NCBI RefSeq assembly: GCF_019320115.1
Contig: NC_089588.1
Coordinates: 112,316,278-112,380,277, forward strand
Length of the DNA stretch: 64,000 nt
Source of the DNA: Miscanthus floridulus
Taxonomy: Eukaryota > Streptophyta > Magnoliopsida > Poales > Poaceae
Direction: 5' to 3'
Below are positions 45,398 to 56,240 of the stretch, in pieces. The translations under genes and the position numbers were made by a program. Within the stretch, counting starts at the first letter, position 1; each line of letters starts with the position of its first letter. The notes under the pieces were generated by a model that saw only the letters and a program-made list of their open reading frames with translations, did not search any database and was not told the DNA's origin.

Positions 45398-47393
45398 CCC
45401 ATCCGCGCATTATTCGTATTTAGCACTAAAACAAATCGATCTTTCATATTTGGCATTAGAAAATTTAAACTTTTTTATCTAGCATCGAGTTGAAATTTTC
45501 TTTTATAAATGGCACTACCGTCTATTTAAGCCAGTAACAGTGTCAAGTGACTAGCAAAATGACATAAATACCCTGAAAAGCCCCAGTCCAAACCGGTGTG
45601 TTCTGGTTCTAGCCCAACAAACCGTTTGTGCGCCTGTCCCCTGTCCCTTTTCGCATGGCAGGCAGGAAGAGAGAGACACGAGAGAAAGAAAGAGAGAGAG
45701 GGAGCGGTGTCTGGCGCAGCAGGCCAGCAGTGCCCCATCCTTATCCCTGCCTCACGTGTCGCCAAAATCCCTTGACTTCCCCAACCCACCGTCAGAAAAG
45801 AACATGGAAAGGAGGTCGGCCCTGTGTTCATCCTCCTCCAGATCCTCCATGGCGGCGACCCCCTCCACCCCGCACCCCACCCCCGCGACCCTCCCCCAAG
45901 GCTGGCGGCCTCCATGGCACCCCCGACCACACGACCTTCGTCCCCTTTCCATGGTGTCCCCGACCGCGACCTTCGTCCCCTCCCCATGGCGCCCCCATCC
46001 CCAACGGCATCCACGGCATTGCTCCTCCAGTGCCAGTGGCGGCGCGCAATCCACCCTCCCCAACGGTAGCGCCCCTCCCCACCCCAGCGCGCCCCCACCA
46101 GCGGCGCAGACCACGGCGGAGGCTGTGGCCCGTGTGGCACGCGGGAGCGAGCTCGGCACCTGCGGCGACGACTTGTGGGCGAGCGCGGCCAACCGAGACG
46201 ATGGCAAGGCGCAAGCAGCGGCGCGCGGTGGAGGAGCTCGCGCCGCCGGGGGTGGGGGAGGGCCTGCGCGCCTGCATCCTCCACCATGCTCCATGGATCC
46301 GCGGCGGCACCCGGCGTCGGCGCGGCCAGATGCCCCCCCCCCCCCCCCGCGTTCGCTCTTCCTCCCCGCGTGCGGAACAGAGGGCGACGGCCCGGCCAGG
46401 CGGCGATGTGTGGCTTGTGTTAGTCGCGGAGCTCGCCCGACGTGCTGCTACTGCTGCTCTCCCGATGTGCTGCTGCTGCTGCTCGCCATTGACGGTCGTC
46501 GCGGAGTTGCTGCTCGCCATTGGCGGCGCACGGAGCTCGCGGCCTGGGCAGCGCGCCGAGGACATGGCCGGCGCGAAGCGGGCGAACTGGGCGGCGCACG
46601 GAGCACGCGGACGGCGTGGAGCGGGCGAGCTGGTGAGCCGCCGCGGTGGCGGCCACATGGCCATGCGGGCAAGTAGCAGCACTCGGTCTGGGAGCTCCGA
46701 CGTCATGCAGCACAGTCATGCGGGCAAGCAGCAGCAGCACGCCGGCCGCGTCCTCCGCACGCTGCCCAGGCCGCGAGCTCCACTCACCCGCGTGCTGCTG
46801 CTGCGCGCAGCAGAGGCCGCGTTTTGCGTAGCACAGCCGCCGCTCGTCCCACGCCCGGAGCCACATGACCGGCGTCACGTCGAGCTCCAGCGCCATCGCG
46901 TCATCTCTGGACAGAGAAGCTGCTCGACGACGTCCTCCTCCTTGCTGAGACGCACACTGCGCATGAACGGCCATCGCGGAGCTCGCCCCGTCGCGTCCCC
47001 CGCGTCGCGGCCTGGCACTAGCATTGGCGGCGAGACCGCCCCGCCGCGCCCCCCGCGCTGCGAGCTGGGCCCAGCACCGGCAGGCGAGGAACTCCCAGCG
47101 CATCCCCCGCGCCTCGATCTGCCGAGTCCGGCGCGAGAGGCCTCCGCGCCTCCACGAGCTCCTGGGCAGGAGACGAGCCGCTGGTCACGAGCGAGTATAG
47201 AGGGGCATTTTGGTACTTTCGAAAGAAACATGACAAGGTCAACGTAGTCAAGTGACGGATGAATGCACTAAATGGACGGTAGTGCCATTTACAGAAGAAA
47301 ATTTTAACTCGATGCCAAATAAGAAAGTTAAAATTTTTTAGTGCTAAATAAAGAAGAGTGATTTGTTCCGGGCCAAATACATAATTGCCCCTT
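45398..47393. mobile_element. Mutator-like element with GC-rich interior
   Basis: Long inverted ends of about 150-200 bp: the left starts CGCATTATTCGTATTTAGCA and the right, in reverse, GGCAATTATGTATTTGGCCC. Both continue through a shared GGCATCGAGTT-like block, AAATTTTCTT and AAATGGCACTACCGTC. Long terminal inverted repeats around GC-rich, gene-like DNA are typical of Pack-MULEs. No 9-bp duplication could be fixed because the outermost bases differ. The interior (45620-47220) has overlapping long Ala/Pro/Arg frames on both strands and a 30-bp inverted pair (46533-46562 with 46752-46781). I recognise no protein and no MURA transposase. Confidence 0.6.
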
Positions 47394-47592
47394 ATTCCTA
47401 TCATTGCCCAACGGCAGGATCCCAGTTACTCCTGCAACTGATGTTGGCCATTTGTATTGATAAAAGAAAAAGTAGTCATTTTAGTTGGCTGGCTAGGATA
47501 TATATGTCATCAGTATGAGCATCAAGCCTGGAAGAGATGGTATACACTGTACACCGGAGATAGCTCACCTTCATCTCCATCATAGTATCTCA

Positions 47593-49051
47593 CACTACTA
47601 TACAAACTTTACTGGAGGCGGGCGTTTTCGGTTTTCCGCGGCGGGCAAAGCCGTTCGCCGTGGCCTAGAGGCCACGGTAAATCGTGGCTTAACTCTCACA
47701 CTACTACACAAACTTTACTGGAGGCGGGCGTTTTCGGTTTTCCGCGGTGGGCAAAGCCGTCCGCCGCGGCCTAGAGGCCACGGTAAATCGTGGCTTAACC
47801 GCGGCGGGCGGCCTTGCCCGCCGCGGTTAATCGATTTACCACGGCGGACGGTGTAACGTGCCCGCCGCGGTAAATATACTTTTACCACGGCGGGCACGTT
47901 AGGATGCCCGCTGCGGTTAATCATTTAAAAAAAACAAAAAAAACCAGGAGCCCGCCGGCGAGCCCGTTCTCGAGCCCACTGGCGAGCCCACCGGCGACGG
48001 ATCCGGGCTTCCCACGGCCGCCACCACCTCGCCAGTCGCTCGCAGGGGACCACCGCCGGATCCGGTCGCTCCACCGCCAGATCCACGGAGGAGGAGGGTG
48101 CAGCCGCCAGATCCGGGGGGGAGGAGGTCGCCGCCGCTGGATCCGTGGAGGAAGAGGTCGCCGTCGCCGGATCTGGAGAGAGGAAGAGGGAGGAGTGAGG
48201 GAGATGGAGAGAGGAAGAGGGAGATGGAGAGGAAGAGGGAGATGAACTCACTGGATTTGAAACCCTAGCCCCGCGCCGTCGTCGTTCATGGAGGATCCGT
48301 GGGGGAGGAGGAGGGCGCAACCGTCGCCGTCGTCCCGCGCGCGCCGTCGCTCCGCGCGCCCTCGATCCACCGTCTGGAGGCCTCGCGCGCCCTTGGAGGA
48401 GGCCGCCGACGGGGAAGGGAGGGGTCCGCCGCCGTTGTCGTGTCGCTCGGTGCGGCGCCACCCTGCGCCGCTCTCCTCCTTGCGCCGCGCGCCGCTGTAG
48501 GGGATGGCCGTCGCGGCGGCGCTATGGAGGAGAGCTGCGCCGCGCGCCGCTGCCTGCATCGAGGGAGAGTAGAGGGAGAGTAGAGGGAGGCAGAGGGAGA
48601 GTGGGGGAGGCGGAGAGCTGAGAGAGAGAGAGTGGGGGAGGCGGGGAGCTGACACTCTGAGAGAGAGAGAGTGGGGGAGGTGGCGACGATGGTGCGAGGG
48701 ATGTGGGTGATGTGTTTCAGTGAAACCCTAACTCCCTCCTTTTATATTGGAGATGGCTATTGGGCCTCGGTTTGGGTCAGTTGGGCCTCCACATTTTAGG
48801 TGACGGGCATTTTAGGACGCCCGCCACGGTAAATCGATTTACCGTGGCGGACGTCTTAAGATGTCCGCCGAGGAAAATAGGGTATTTTTCGTGGCGGACA
48901 TCTTAAGACGTCCGCCACGGTAAATCGATTTACCGTGGCGGACAAAAATGCCCGCCTAGGTAAACCGTGTCATTTACCGTGACGGGCAAAAATAGGTGCC
49001 CGCCTCGGTGGCCTCCGGGGGGTGTCGCGCAAAATCATTTGTGTAGTAGTG
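47593..49051 (+). mobile_element. Non-autonomous CACTA with duplicated left end
   Basis: Two left termini, CACTACTATACAAAC at 47593 and CACTACTACACAAAC at 47699, head tandem 106-bp units; both are preceded by TCA. The single right end TTTGTGTAGTAGTG closes at 49051 and is followed by TCA. The subterminal motif TTTACCGTGGCGGACG and its complement differs from the other CACTAs here (47770-47910 and 48800-48990). The middle (47940-48720) is GC-rich without a recognised protein. The element sits at the very end of the NLR fragment that follows. Confidence 0.85.
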
Positions 49052-49054
49052 TCA

Positions 49055-49748
49055 AGTGTGGGACGATTGGGATGGCTTTCAATTGCCTGCCTCCGCTTCC
49101 TCAACCTCCCCCTTGCTGGCACCTCCCCGACGGAGCAAAAAGGATACATCTCGGAGCCGCGGCAGGTTCCCGAAACCCAAGTCAAAACCGCCACCATTGA
49201 TGCCTGCAGTTTCTCTGATCTCTCGTACAGGGAACACCAAGTGGCATAGCTCCTTGCTGAAACACCACAGGTCCTATGTATCCCCGCAGCGTGCAGTGTA
49301 CAAGGCACGGGAAGGAACAGGCACCAATCATGAATGTCTGAACAGTTCCAATCTTCTGATTGCCCACCTCTATGTCGAGATAGCTGAGAGCCGGCAGCCT
49401 CCCAAGACTTTCGAGTTCCTCCTGCCGAAGCTTCCTCACTTCGATGGACAGGAAAGAGAGCTCCAGAAGAAGCGATGGGTTATTCAGCAAAGCTGGCACT
49501 GTGGATGGCCAGCATCCGTTTAGTTCCAATCTATGGAGATGTTGAGGGGCGACCCAGGCATTCAAGTTGCATTCACCAACCATTGAGATAGATAGTGTCC
49601 GGATTTTTTGCAGCTTGTGCAGGCACTCCACTAGAGATTTCTCCACCTCGTTGACGTTCCATTCAGTGCAGCAGTCAATACCAAGCACCCTCAGCTCTGT
49701 TAGATTGCCCAGCTGCTCTATAATATCTGTGGAGTCCTGGATGCACAA
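49055..49748 (-). pseudogene. NLR leucine-rich-repeat fragment
   Basis: Minus-strand coding shows the LRR pattern of grass CC-NBS-LRR proteins: LGNLTELRVLGIDCC, EKSLVECLHKLQKIRTLSIS, NAWVAPQHLHRLELNGCWPS, EELESLGRLPALSYLDIEV and GACSFPCLVHCTLRG. After a frame change near 49240 it continues FDLGFGNLPRLRD and ends close to ESHPNRPTL, the usual C-terminus. The NB-ARC domain and first LRRs are missing beyond 49748. One indel and the absent N-terminal two-thirds make it a dead fragment. The closely similar block at 59.8-60.6 kb suggests both derive from one local NLR cluster. Confidence 0.8.
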
Positions 49749-50224
49749 CGTTGACAGATCCCTTGAATTTTATTACAAAATTCACAAGATATATAGCTAG
49801 AATGTTTGTCACCAGAAATGCCAACAAATTCCTGTTACATAATTTTTAGTTTCTTTATCATGTCATAATGGGTCCTGTCGTATGCAGAGGATATTCTGCT
49901 CCAGAATGCCGCCACATAAGAGAGACATCTATAGTGACATATATAGTTTGGGTGTCATAACCAGAGAGCTGGTAACTGGAAGTAAGGAGAAGCCTAATAT
50001 TTTTAGGGTAAGTGTAATTTTCTAACTACATCAACTTATTCTCCTACCCGGACTGTAATCTTACGAGACATAAATAGTAGAAGTTTGTTGATAAGTTTGA
50101 TATCTCCAACTAATTAAATTTCCTTAATCTTCGTCAACTTTTCTCTGTTAATTTGTTAACACAATACCATCAGATACTGTCTCTTCTCTCTTCTGTTTGT
50201 AATAAATTAATGAATTACTATATA
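49749..50224. other. Intergenic, no gene seen
   Basis: AT-rich DNA between the NLR fragment and the next CACTA. The last three bases (ATA) are the left target-site duplication of that element. Confidence 0.5.
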
Positions 50225-50574
50225 CACTACTGGAGGCCGCGGCTTTGCCGAGTGTTTTTACACTCGGCAAAGAGCCCTTTGCACTCGGCAAAGGCTTTGC
50301 CGAGTGTAGCACTCGGCAAAGTCCACTCGGTAAAATTTTTCTCGGCAAAGGGTCTTTGCCGAGTGCTTTTTATCTAGGCACTCGGCAAAATAAAAAAAAA
50401 TTTGCCGAGTGCTTGGGGCGGCACTCGGCAAAGATTTACACTCGGCAAAATAAAAATGCGAAAAAACCCAAAAATAATAGCAAAAATTTTCACAAATTTT
50501 TTTGGGGAGGCCGCCACCAGTCAGCGCCCGCCCGTCTTCATCGAAGTCGGTGCAATTTTTGTGCTAAATTCGTG

Positions 50575-50660
50575 GCTAACGCGGCCGGCGGGATTTGAAC
50601 TCATGACCTCTCCCTCGCGTGTCTACTGCTCTACCACTGCACTACACTATCACTTGTGTC
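50575..50660 (-). repeat. tRNA-like pol III promoter segment in CACTA
   Basis: On the minus strand GTGCAGTGGTAGAGCAGTAG is followed about 30 bp later by GAGTTCAAATCCC. These resemble the A and B boxes of a tRNA gene or tRNA-derived SINE. No acceptor stem pairs, so it is not a tRNA. It may be the 5' part of a SINE captured by the element. Confidence 0.45.
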
Positions 50661-50734
50661 TAGATTCCGTTATCTATCCTCGTATATTATACTAAATCGA
50701 GAGTAAATTGCTTGTTTGAGACCCTAAACGAATT

Positions 50735-51290
50735 CAAATCAAAAAGTGATCAACTACAATGTTTCATAACTTTTCAAGATCTACAATTTTTATTTAGGAA
50801 GTTTTTCCATCTGAGGTCGTTTGAAAAATTCGAATTTTAAATTTGAGAGATTCAAACGTAGTTTTGCATGATAAGATGATTTCAAATCAAAAAGTTGTCA
50901 ACTACATAGTTTCATAACTTTTGGAGATCTACAATTTTCATTTAGGAAGTTTTTCCATCCGAGGTCTTTTGAAAAATTCAAATTTTAAAATTTTCAAATT
51001 CAAATGTCGTTTTTGCATGACAAGATGATTTCAAATCAAAATGTTGCTAACTACAAAATTTCATAACTTCTCAAGATCTACAAAGTTTATTTTGGTCATT
51101 TGTTCATCCGACATAGTGGTAGTAACATTGTTCACAAATCTTATATATCTCTCTTCTACTTTCATGAAACTAATGAGAGATGTAGATTTTATGAACAACG
51201 TTATTGTCGATTTGTCAAATGAAGAAATGACCAAAATAAACTTTGTAGATCTTGAGAAGTTATACAACTTTGTAGTTGAAAAGTTTTTCA
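50735..51290 (+). repeat. Tandem repeat (about 145 bp, three copies) leading into a palindrome
   Basis: Units starting near 50735, 50885 and 51030 share CAACTACAA-TTTCATAACTT, AAGATCTACAA and ATGATTTCAAATCAAAA. The third unit runs into an inverted repeat with arms of about 115 bp centred near 51165: TCTCAAGATCTACAAAGTTT and, later, AAACTTTGTAGATCTTGAGA. The palindrome produces two mirror-image reading frames on opposite strands that are not genes. Confidence 0.75.
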
Positions 51291-51726
51291 TTTGAATTCA
51301 TTTAGGGCCTAAAAAATTGCTTTGAAAAACTGATTTGCCGAGGCCAAAAAAAAATGCACACGGCAAAATGCCTCTTTGCCGAGTGCCAAAACAAAGGCAC
51401 TCGACAAAATACATCTTTGCCGAGTGCCAGAAAAAAGGCACTCGACAAAGACGCATTTTGCCGTGTGCCGAAAAATAGCACTCGGCAAAATACATCTTTG
51501 CCGAGTGCCAGAAAAAAGGCACTCGGCAAAGATGCATTTTGCCGTGTGCCGAAAAATAGCACTCGGCAAAATACATCTTTGCCGAGTGACAGAAAAAGGC
51601 ACTCGACAAAGACGCATTTTGCCAAGTGTTTTTTTACCGAGTGTATTTTATTTGGCACTCGGCAAAGACCGTCTTTGCCGAGTGCCCGATAAAATACACT
51701 CGGCAAAGTGCCGGTTTTCGGTAGTG

Positions 51727-52895
51727 ATATGTTTCACCATTTAAATTTATAGTTTTTTCTCTTTGCATATGCCTGCAACATGTGTTTAGTTGAAACCTAG
51801 ATTATATTATGTCGGCACTTATCAGAGCATACGTGTGATGACATATGAATCTAGATTTTAGATTGCAACTTTCAGTCATTTTAGTTGCCTTAAATTTTAT
51901 TACCCATGTGTCATGACATATGAATCTAGATTTTGGATTGCAAGTTTCAATCTGTTTAGTTGCCTTAAATTTTATTATCCACTTGTTAAGTTGGAGCTTC
52001 AATGCTTATTGTTACCTTTTATTAACTCTCATTTTGTATTTTTTTAAAAATTATACTAGCTACTAAGCGTGAAGACTTGGTTATAGTCTATATGCATATT
52101 ACTACAATGACATAAATGGTTATTTCAACCTGCACCATGACGCTGAAGATGTTATATGTGTAGTAATATTTTTAGTAAACAAGTCAAGTTCTTACAATTA
52201 AGCTATCAATGTATAAATTCATCAAATGTAACAACTTACATTTTTAATATCATATTACACAAACAGAATATATATTTACTTTGCGTTATTCATTCATTAT
52301 TATAATAGTGGAAGAAGTTAGTAATTTAGAAGAATATATAGGTGTGCCTTTTCTTATTCAAGTTTTCTTATGATAGCAGATGTTGGTAATCTGGGATACT
52401 GTGTTGTGGGCTTCCAATTAATAGTAATAAGATCGTTGCTAACCACACATTTCTCTTATAATCGTTCCACATTTTTCTTCCTAAATGGTTATGCGTGCAC
52501 TTAGAGTTCATAGGTATGTGAATCTATTTCACATCACTAGGAACTTGTTGATTTAGATGGTTACAAAAACTGATGAACTTTTGCAAAGTTTGCTTAGCAA
52601 AAAGTACAACATATTTTGAATATGCTAGTTTAATCACAAACCAAACAAGGCATGTGTATCCTTTGAGGACGGAAAAGCTTTCTATTGAATTAAGGAAAAA
52701 AGGTAGGGAAAGGTTGCCTCGATGCATGAAATGTTTGGTCCAAGTTTAGGGCTCCACATTGGAATGAATGAAATTCACATAGACTTGTTGGAATTTTACA
52801 TTGGAAACAGATGAACTCACATTGAAACCGAGAGATTCTGCCTTAATTCCAAGGAATTATTAGTATTCATATGATATTCTAGGTCATATTGTATA
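51727..52895. other. AT-rich intergenic DNA with a 78-bp tandem duplication
   Basis: Two 78-bp units near 51836-51913 and 51914-51991 share ACATATGAATCTAGATTTT and TTGCCTTAAATTTTATTA. No gene is visible in the rest. Confidence 0.65.
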
Positions 52896-53133
52896 CTCTC
52901 TCAGTCCTGATTTTCAATTATCCTATGTCAAACTGTCATAAGTTTGATCAAGTTTATAGAAAAGAACAATAATATTTATGGCATCAAATGAGTTTCATTA
53001 GATACATCATGAAATATACTTTTATAGTTTATCTCTTTGATTTGATAGATATTAGTATTCTTCTCTACAAATTTAGTCAACTGGGTTTGATTTAGGCCAA
53101 CTAAAAATTCATTATATTTCAGGACCGAGGGAG
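52896..53133. mobile_element. Stowaway-like MITE
   Basis: About 238 bp. Left end CTCTCTCAGTCCTGATTTTC and, in reverse at the right, CTCCCTCGGTCCTGAAATAT. TA precedes it, but the right flank reads TTTA, so the duplication is imperfect. The ends match the Stowaway CTCCCTCCGTYC pattern. Confidence 0.65.
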
Positions 53134-53224
53134 TTTATTTCTATATTTGAAGCTAGAGGACACATACAATATCTGCATGAACTTTTCTCCGGGAATTATT
53201 CTAACCTTGTTTCTGAAATGGCAG

Positions 53225-56200
53225 GTACTTAGAAAATGGAAACATAGGTGGAATAAATCCGGGAAGCATACACCATTGTGGTACCATCAAGTGCATAAAT
53301 GCCTCGAATTGGCACTGAGGTGCTTGCACAGAGAACGAAATAGAAGACCTCCCATATGCTCCATTATCCATGAGCTCAACGAATTGGATAATAATACCAA
53401 TGTATCTATATTTGATCAGGTAAGGGTGTTTGCTACATCGTTCTCCATAAGCAATTTAGTTGTAACACCCCTGGCATCACAAAAGCACAGGATGTCACTA
53501 ACGTCCCTTCCTTCATGCAAGAGTATAAAACTAGGCAATAGAAACCCCTACACAAACTATAACGTGGAAGCAGCAACGAGAATAAAGCTATGATTAAGAT
53601 AGGTTTCAACGCAAAAGTTACTATTAAACCACAAATGGTCACCAAGCTAGTAAATTCTAAGTTTATAACAGCAAGACAAAAGTATCATTATTATCACTAA
53701 GTGGATAAAACAGTGAAGATGTGCTGCTAATCCCATCCCTTGAAGCAAAGCATCTAATCAAGCACCTAGAAAGATAAGACGGGTGAGAACAAACTGCCTT
53801 AACATGTCATTCAAACTACAAGTTAATTAGGCATCGATTTAATATGGAAGATATAACATCGTAAGAAAACAATATTTAATAATCAAGTTATTTATCCAAT
53901 GAGATTTCCGTAAAGAAGTAAATGATATTATGTAAGATATCAAATAAAATTTTCATAAAGAAGTAGAGGACATGATATACAATAAATAAACCACCTCCAC
54001 ATATGAATGAAACAATACTCCTCATAAAAAACAATACTCATCATATCCACCTTCAAGCCAACATAAAACTTCAATACAAATAAACCTCAAAGAGTGCAAA
54101 TGAAATGCATATGCATGTCCATTGCCTCCATACTCAACAAGGTATGAAGCTGCATGGTATCCCTCCTCGGGCAACGTACGTTGCTGTACCGGTACGGTCG
54201 TGGCCAACAAGCGGCGACAAAATCCACAATAGCGCTCCGGAATAGTCATATAACTTTCTCTTTGACCTGGCTCAAGAGCACTCCGGAATAGTTATATGAC
54301 TTTCTCACTGACCTGGCTTGATGCATATGCTCATAACAAGAATGCACATGATGCAACTGCAAGTATACTTACCTCATCTGTCGTATTCATCCACACTCAT
54401 AAACATACCACTTACCTCATGATGATAGACATATGACAAAAGATTCAATAATAAAAATCATACAAAACTACTTCAAAGGATAAGTGAATTTATAATTAGG
54501 TATATCATCTCTAATGGATTAACGTTATGATAAAGTGTAGGTAGAATAAACAACAAGTCAAGCTATAGCAACCACCGCTACGTTTACTTGCATTAACTGA
54601 AGATCAAACACTTGAGCTAAGAATGATCCAAGAGCACACCACCTGTTTAAACACCATCACCTCAGAAAACATACTCATGCGAGCATACACAAATAACACA
54701 TGAATCGATTCTACAGCCTATGCCATTGTTTTCCATCAAAAATGCGACCAATCAACAGCAGCAACTCTGCTTCACATTTTTACTGCAGACAAATCTCTTA
54801 TCCAAAAAATATGAAACTTTATCAGAATATACAACACAACATGATCTACATGTTATAACTTTTGGATTTTGAAGAAACTAAGATACCCAAAACAAGCCAA
54901 CAAACTAATTGAACTTTTCTGACAATAGAAAACAACAGCTGACTAAAACATGCATAACTGGAGATATAATGATCCAAAATTTATTAAGTTTACCAATATG
55001 GAAAGCTTATGCAATTTACTACAACTTTCATTTAGATAATTCATAGAAATTATGTACTTAAGATATTGTAAAACTGAACATATCTGAAACTGTCAATGCA
55101 TCACAAAAGAATGATTATATCTCCCAAACCAGAATAGCTATGAAGGTGATCTCTATGGCAAAAGAAAGGTATTGAAGTCTATTACTGAAATATAATTTTT
55201 TGGCACGTAAAAATAGCCTTAAACAACATATAAACAACAACACGATATGGAAAACAACATAATTTAATTATGAGATTAGAACCCTAAACGAATTAGGTAA
55301 ACCCTAACATAGATTTCCCATTAAAATAGTAGGGTAAAGCGAGTCTTACCCCAATTGTGAGTATGATGACGATCCGCAACGATTGAACTCTCATTTCCCC
55401 TTCTTTCTTGCAACGATCCCGGCCGTTACACACCTTTCATCGACTTGATCTACTCCATGTACGGAATCACAATCAAGAACAGCGAGGGAAAGCATGGGAT
55501 TGAGAGCAAAACAAAAGGAGAAGAAGAACCCTAACCGGTTTTAGAGGAGGAATGGATACGGCAGCGAACGATTGTCAAGACCTTGCTCTCTTCTCATGTG
55601 AATACGAGGTGACAGTGGCTACAGTAACTCGTTTGGTTTTTTAATTATTTTTTATTTTTATAAAACTTGCAAAACCTATATCTCCAAGATCCAAACTCCA
55701 AACAACGCAAATGAGTAGTCAAACGGAATGTGTTCGACGAGCTCTACGCATCTATGGTCTCTAATCGTCCATTCGAGCAATGGATAAAATTTTTGGGTGT
55801 TATATTAGTACAAGGTCATGCTAATCTGTATCTAAATTTTCTCCCAGAAACATCCGTTGTTGAAGGACATGCTTGAGATTGAGCCACTGGAGCTGCATGT
55901 CCTGTTTGAGCACAATGAGGTGATAACACGCTCAATTGAGATGATTTAATGATACAGACGATTACTTTGCCTTCAGAGTTACAACCGCGAGCTCACTTCT
56001 GTACTGCACACAACCAAGCAAAAATATTGTTCCACCACGATCCAAGTTTAGTGTGTCACCATAACACTGCAGGCACTGGAGATGGCACCGGAGCAATGCA
56101 ATTACGGCGCATCCCAGTTCTACGTCGAGAGCACCAGAGCAGATGAGAGCCTCGTAGCCGAGGATATAACTGAAGACATGTTCGGCGAAAAGCCTGGTAA

Positions 56201-56240
56201 AGTGGTTGATAAGGTGGATTTGATTGTTGTCCTTGAGTGA
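53225..56240 (+). pseudogene. Kinase-MSP receptor-like gene, 3' part, broken
   Basis: An exon at 53225-53419 (acceptor GGCAG, donor CAG/GTAAGG) encodes LALRCLHRERNRRPPICSII and HELNEL, the C-lobe of a receptor-like kinase around the conserved final Arg. After a long intron enlarged by a solo LTR, 55848-56240 encodes LEIEPLELHVLFE, DTDDYFAFRVTTAS, YCTQPSKNIVPPRSKFSV, TITLQALEMAPE and DITEDMFGEKPGKVVDKVDL, an MSP (major sperm protein / VAP-like) domain that ends the protein. One extra base near 55948 and two near 56052 shift the frame and then restore it. The kinase N-lobe and any ectodomain are absent upstream. Kinase plus MSP is an unusual architecture. Dead as it stands. Confidence 0.7.
53461..55804 (+). 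mobile_element. 2.3-kb solo LTR in intron of kinase-MSP gene
   Basis: TGTAACACCC at 53461 and GGGTGTTATA ending 55804 form the inverted LTR tips (the last base pair would be CA in an intact LTR and has changed to TA). TTAGT flanks both sides (53456-53460 and 55805-55809), a 5-bp duplication. No gag-pol coding lies inside, so it is a solo LTR. Long LTRs starting TGTAACACCC are typical of some grass Gypsy families; the exact family is not determined. Confidence 0.8.

Larger units (their letters stand above)
50225..51726 (+). mobile_element. Short non-autonomous CACTA (1.5 kb)
   Basis: Left end CACTACTGGAGGCCG at 50225; right end CCGGTTTTCGGTAGTG ending 51726; ATA on both sides (50222-50224 and 51727-51729). 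GCCGAGTG-type subterminal arrays lie at 50245-50450 and 51333-51715, the same motif as the compound element. No coding sequence. The middle holds a tRNA-like segment, a three-copy tandem repeat and a palindrome. Confidence 0.85.

Noticed and set aside
45628..47247. A 539-codon open frame on the plus strand
   Set aside because: GC-rich composition leaves long frames open on both strands here. The product is low-complexity Arg/Pro/Ala without a domain, and it lies between Mutator-like inverted ends.
50575..50660. A possible tRNA gene on the minus strand
   Set aside because: A- and B-box-like motifs are present, but there is no pairing acceptor stem or convincing anticodon arm, so it is listed only as a tRNA-like repeat.
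51041..51295. Two similar small proteins on opposite strands
   Set aside because: They mirror each other because the DNA is a palindrome; neither has a recognised domain.
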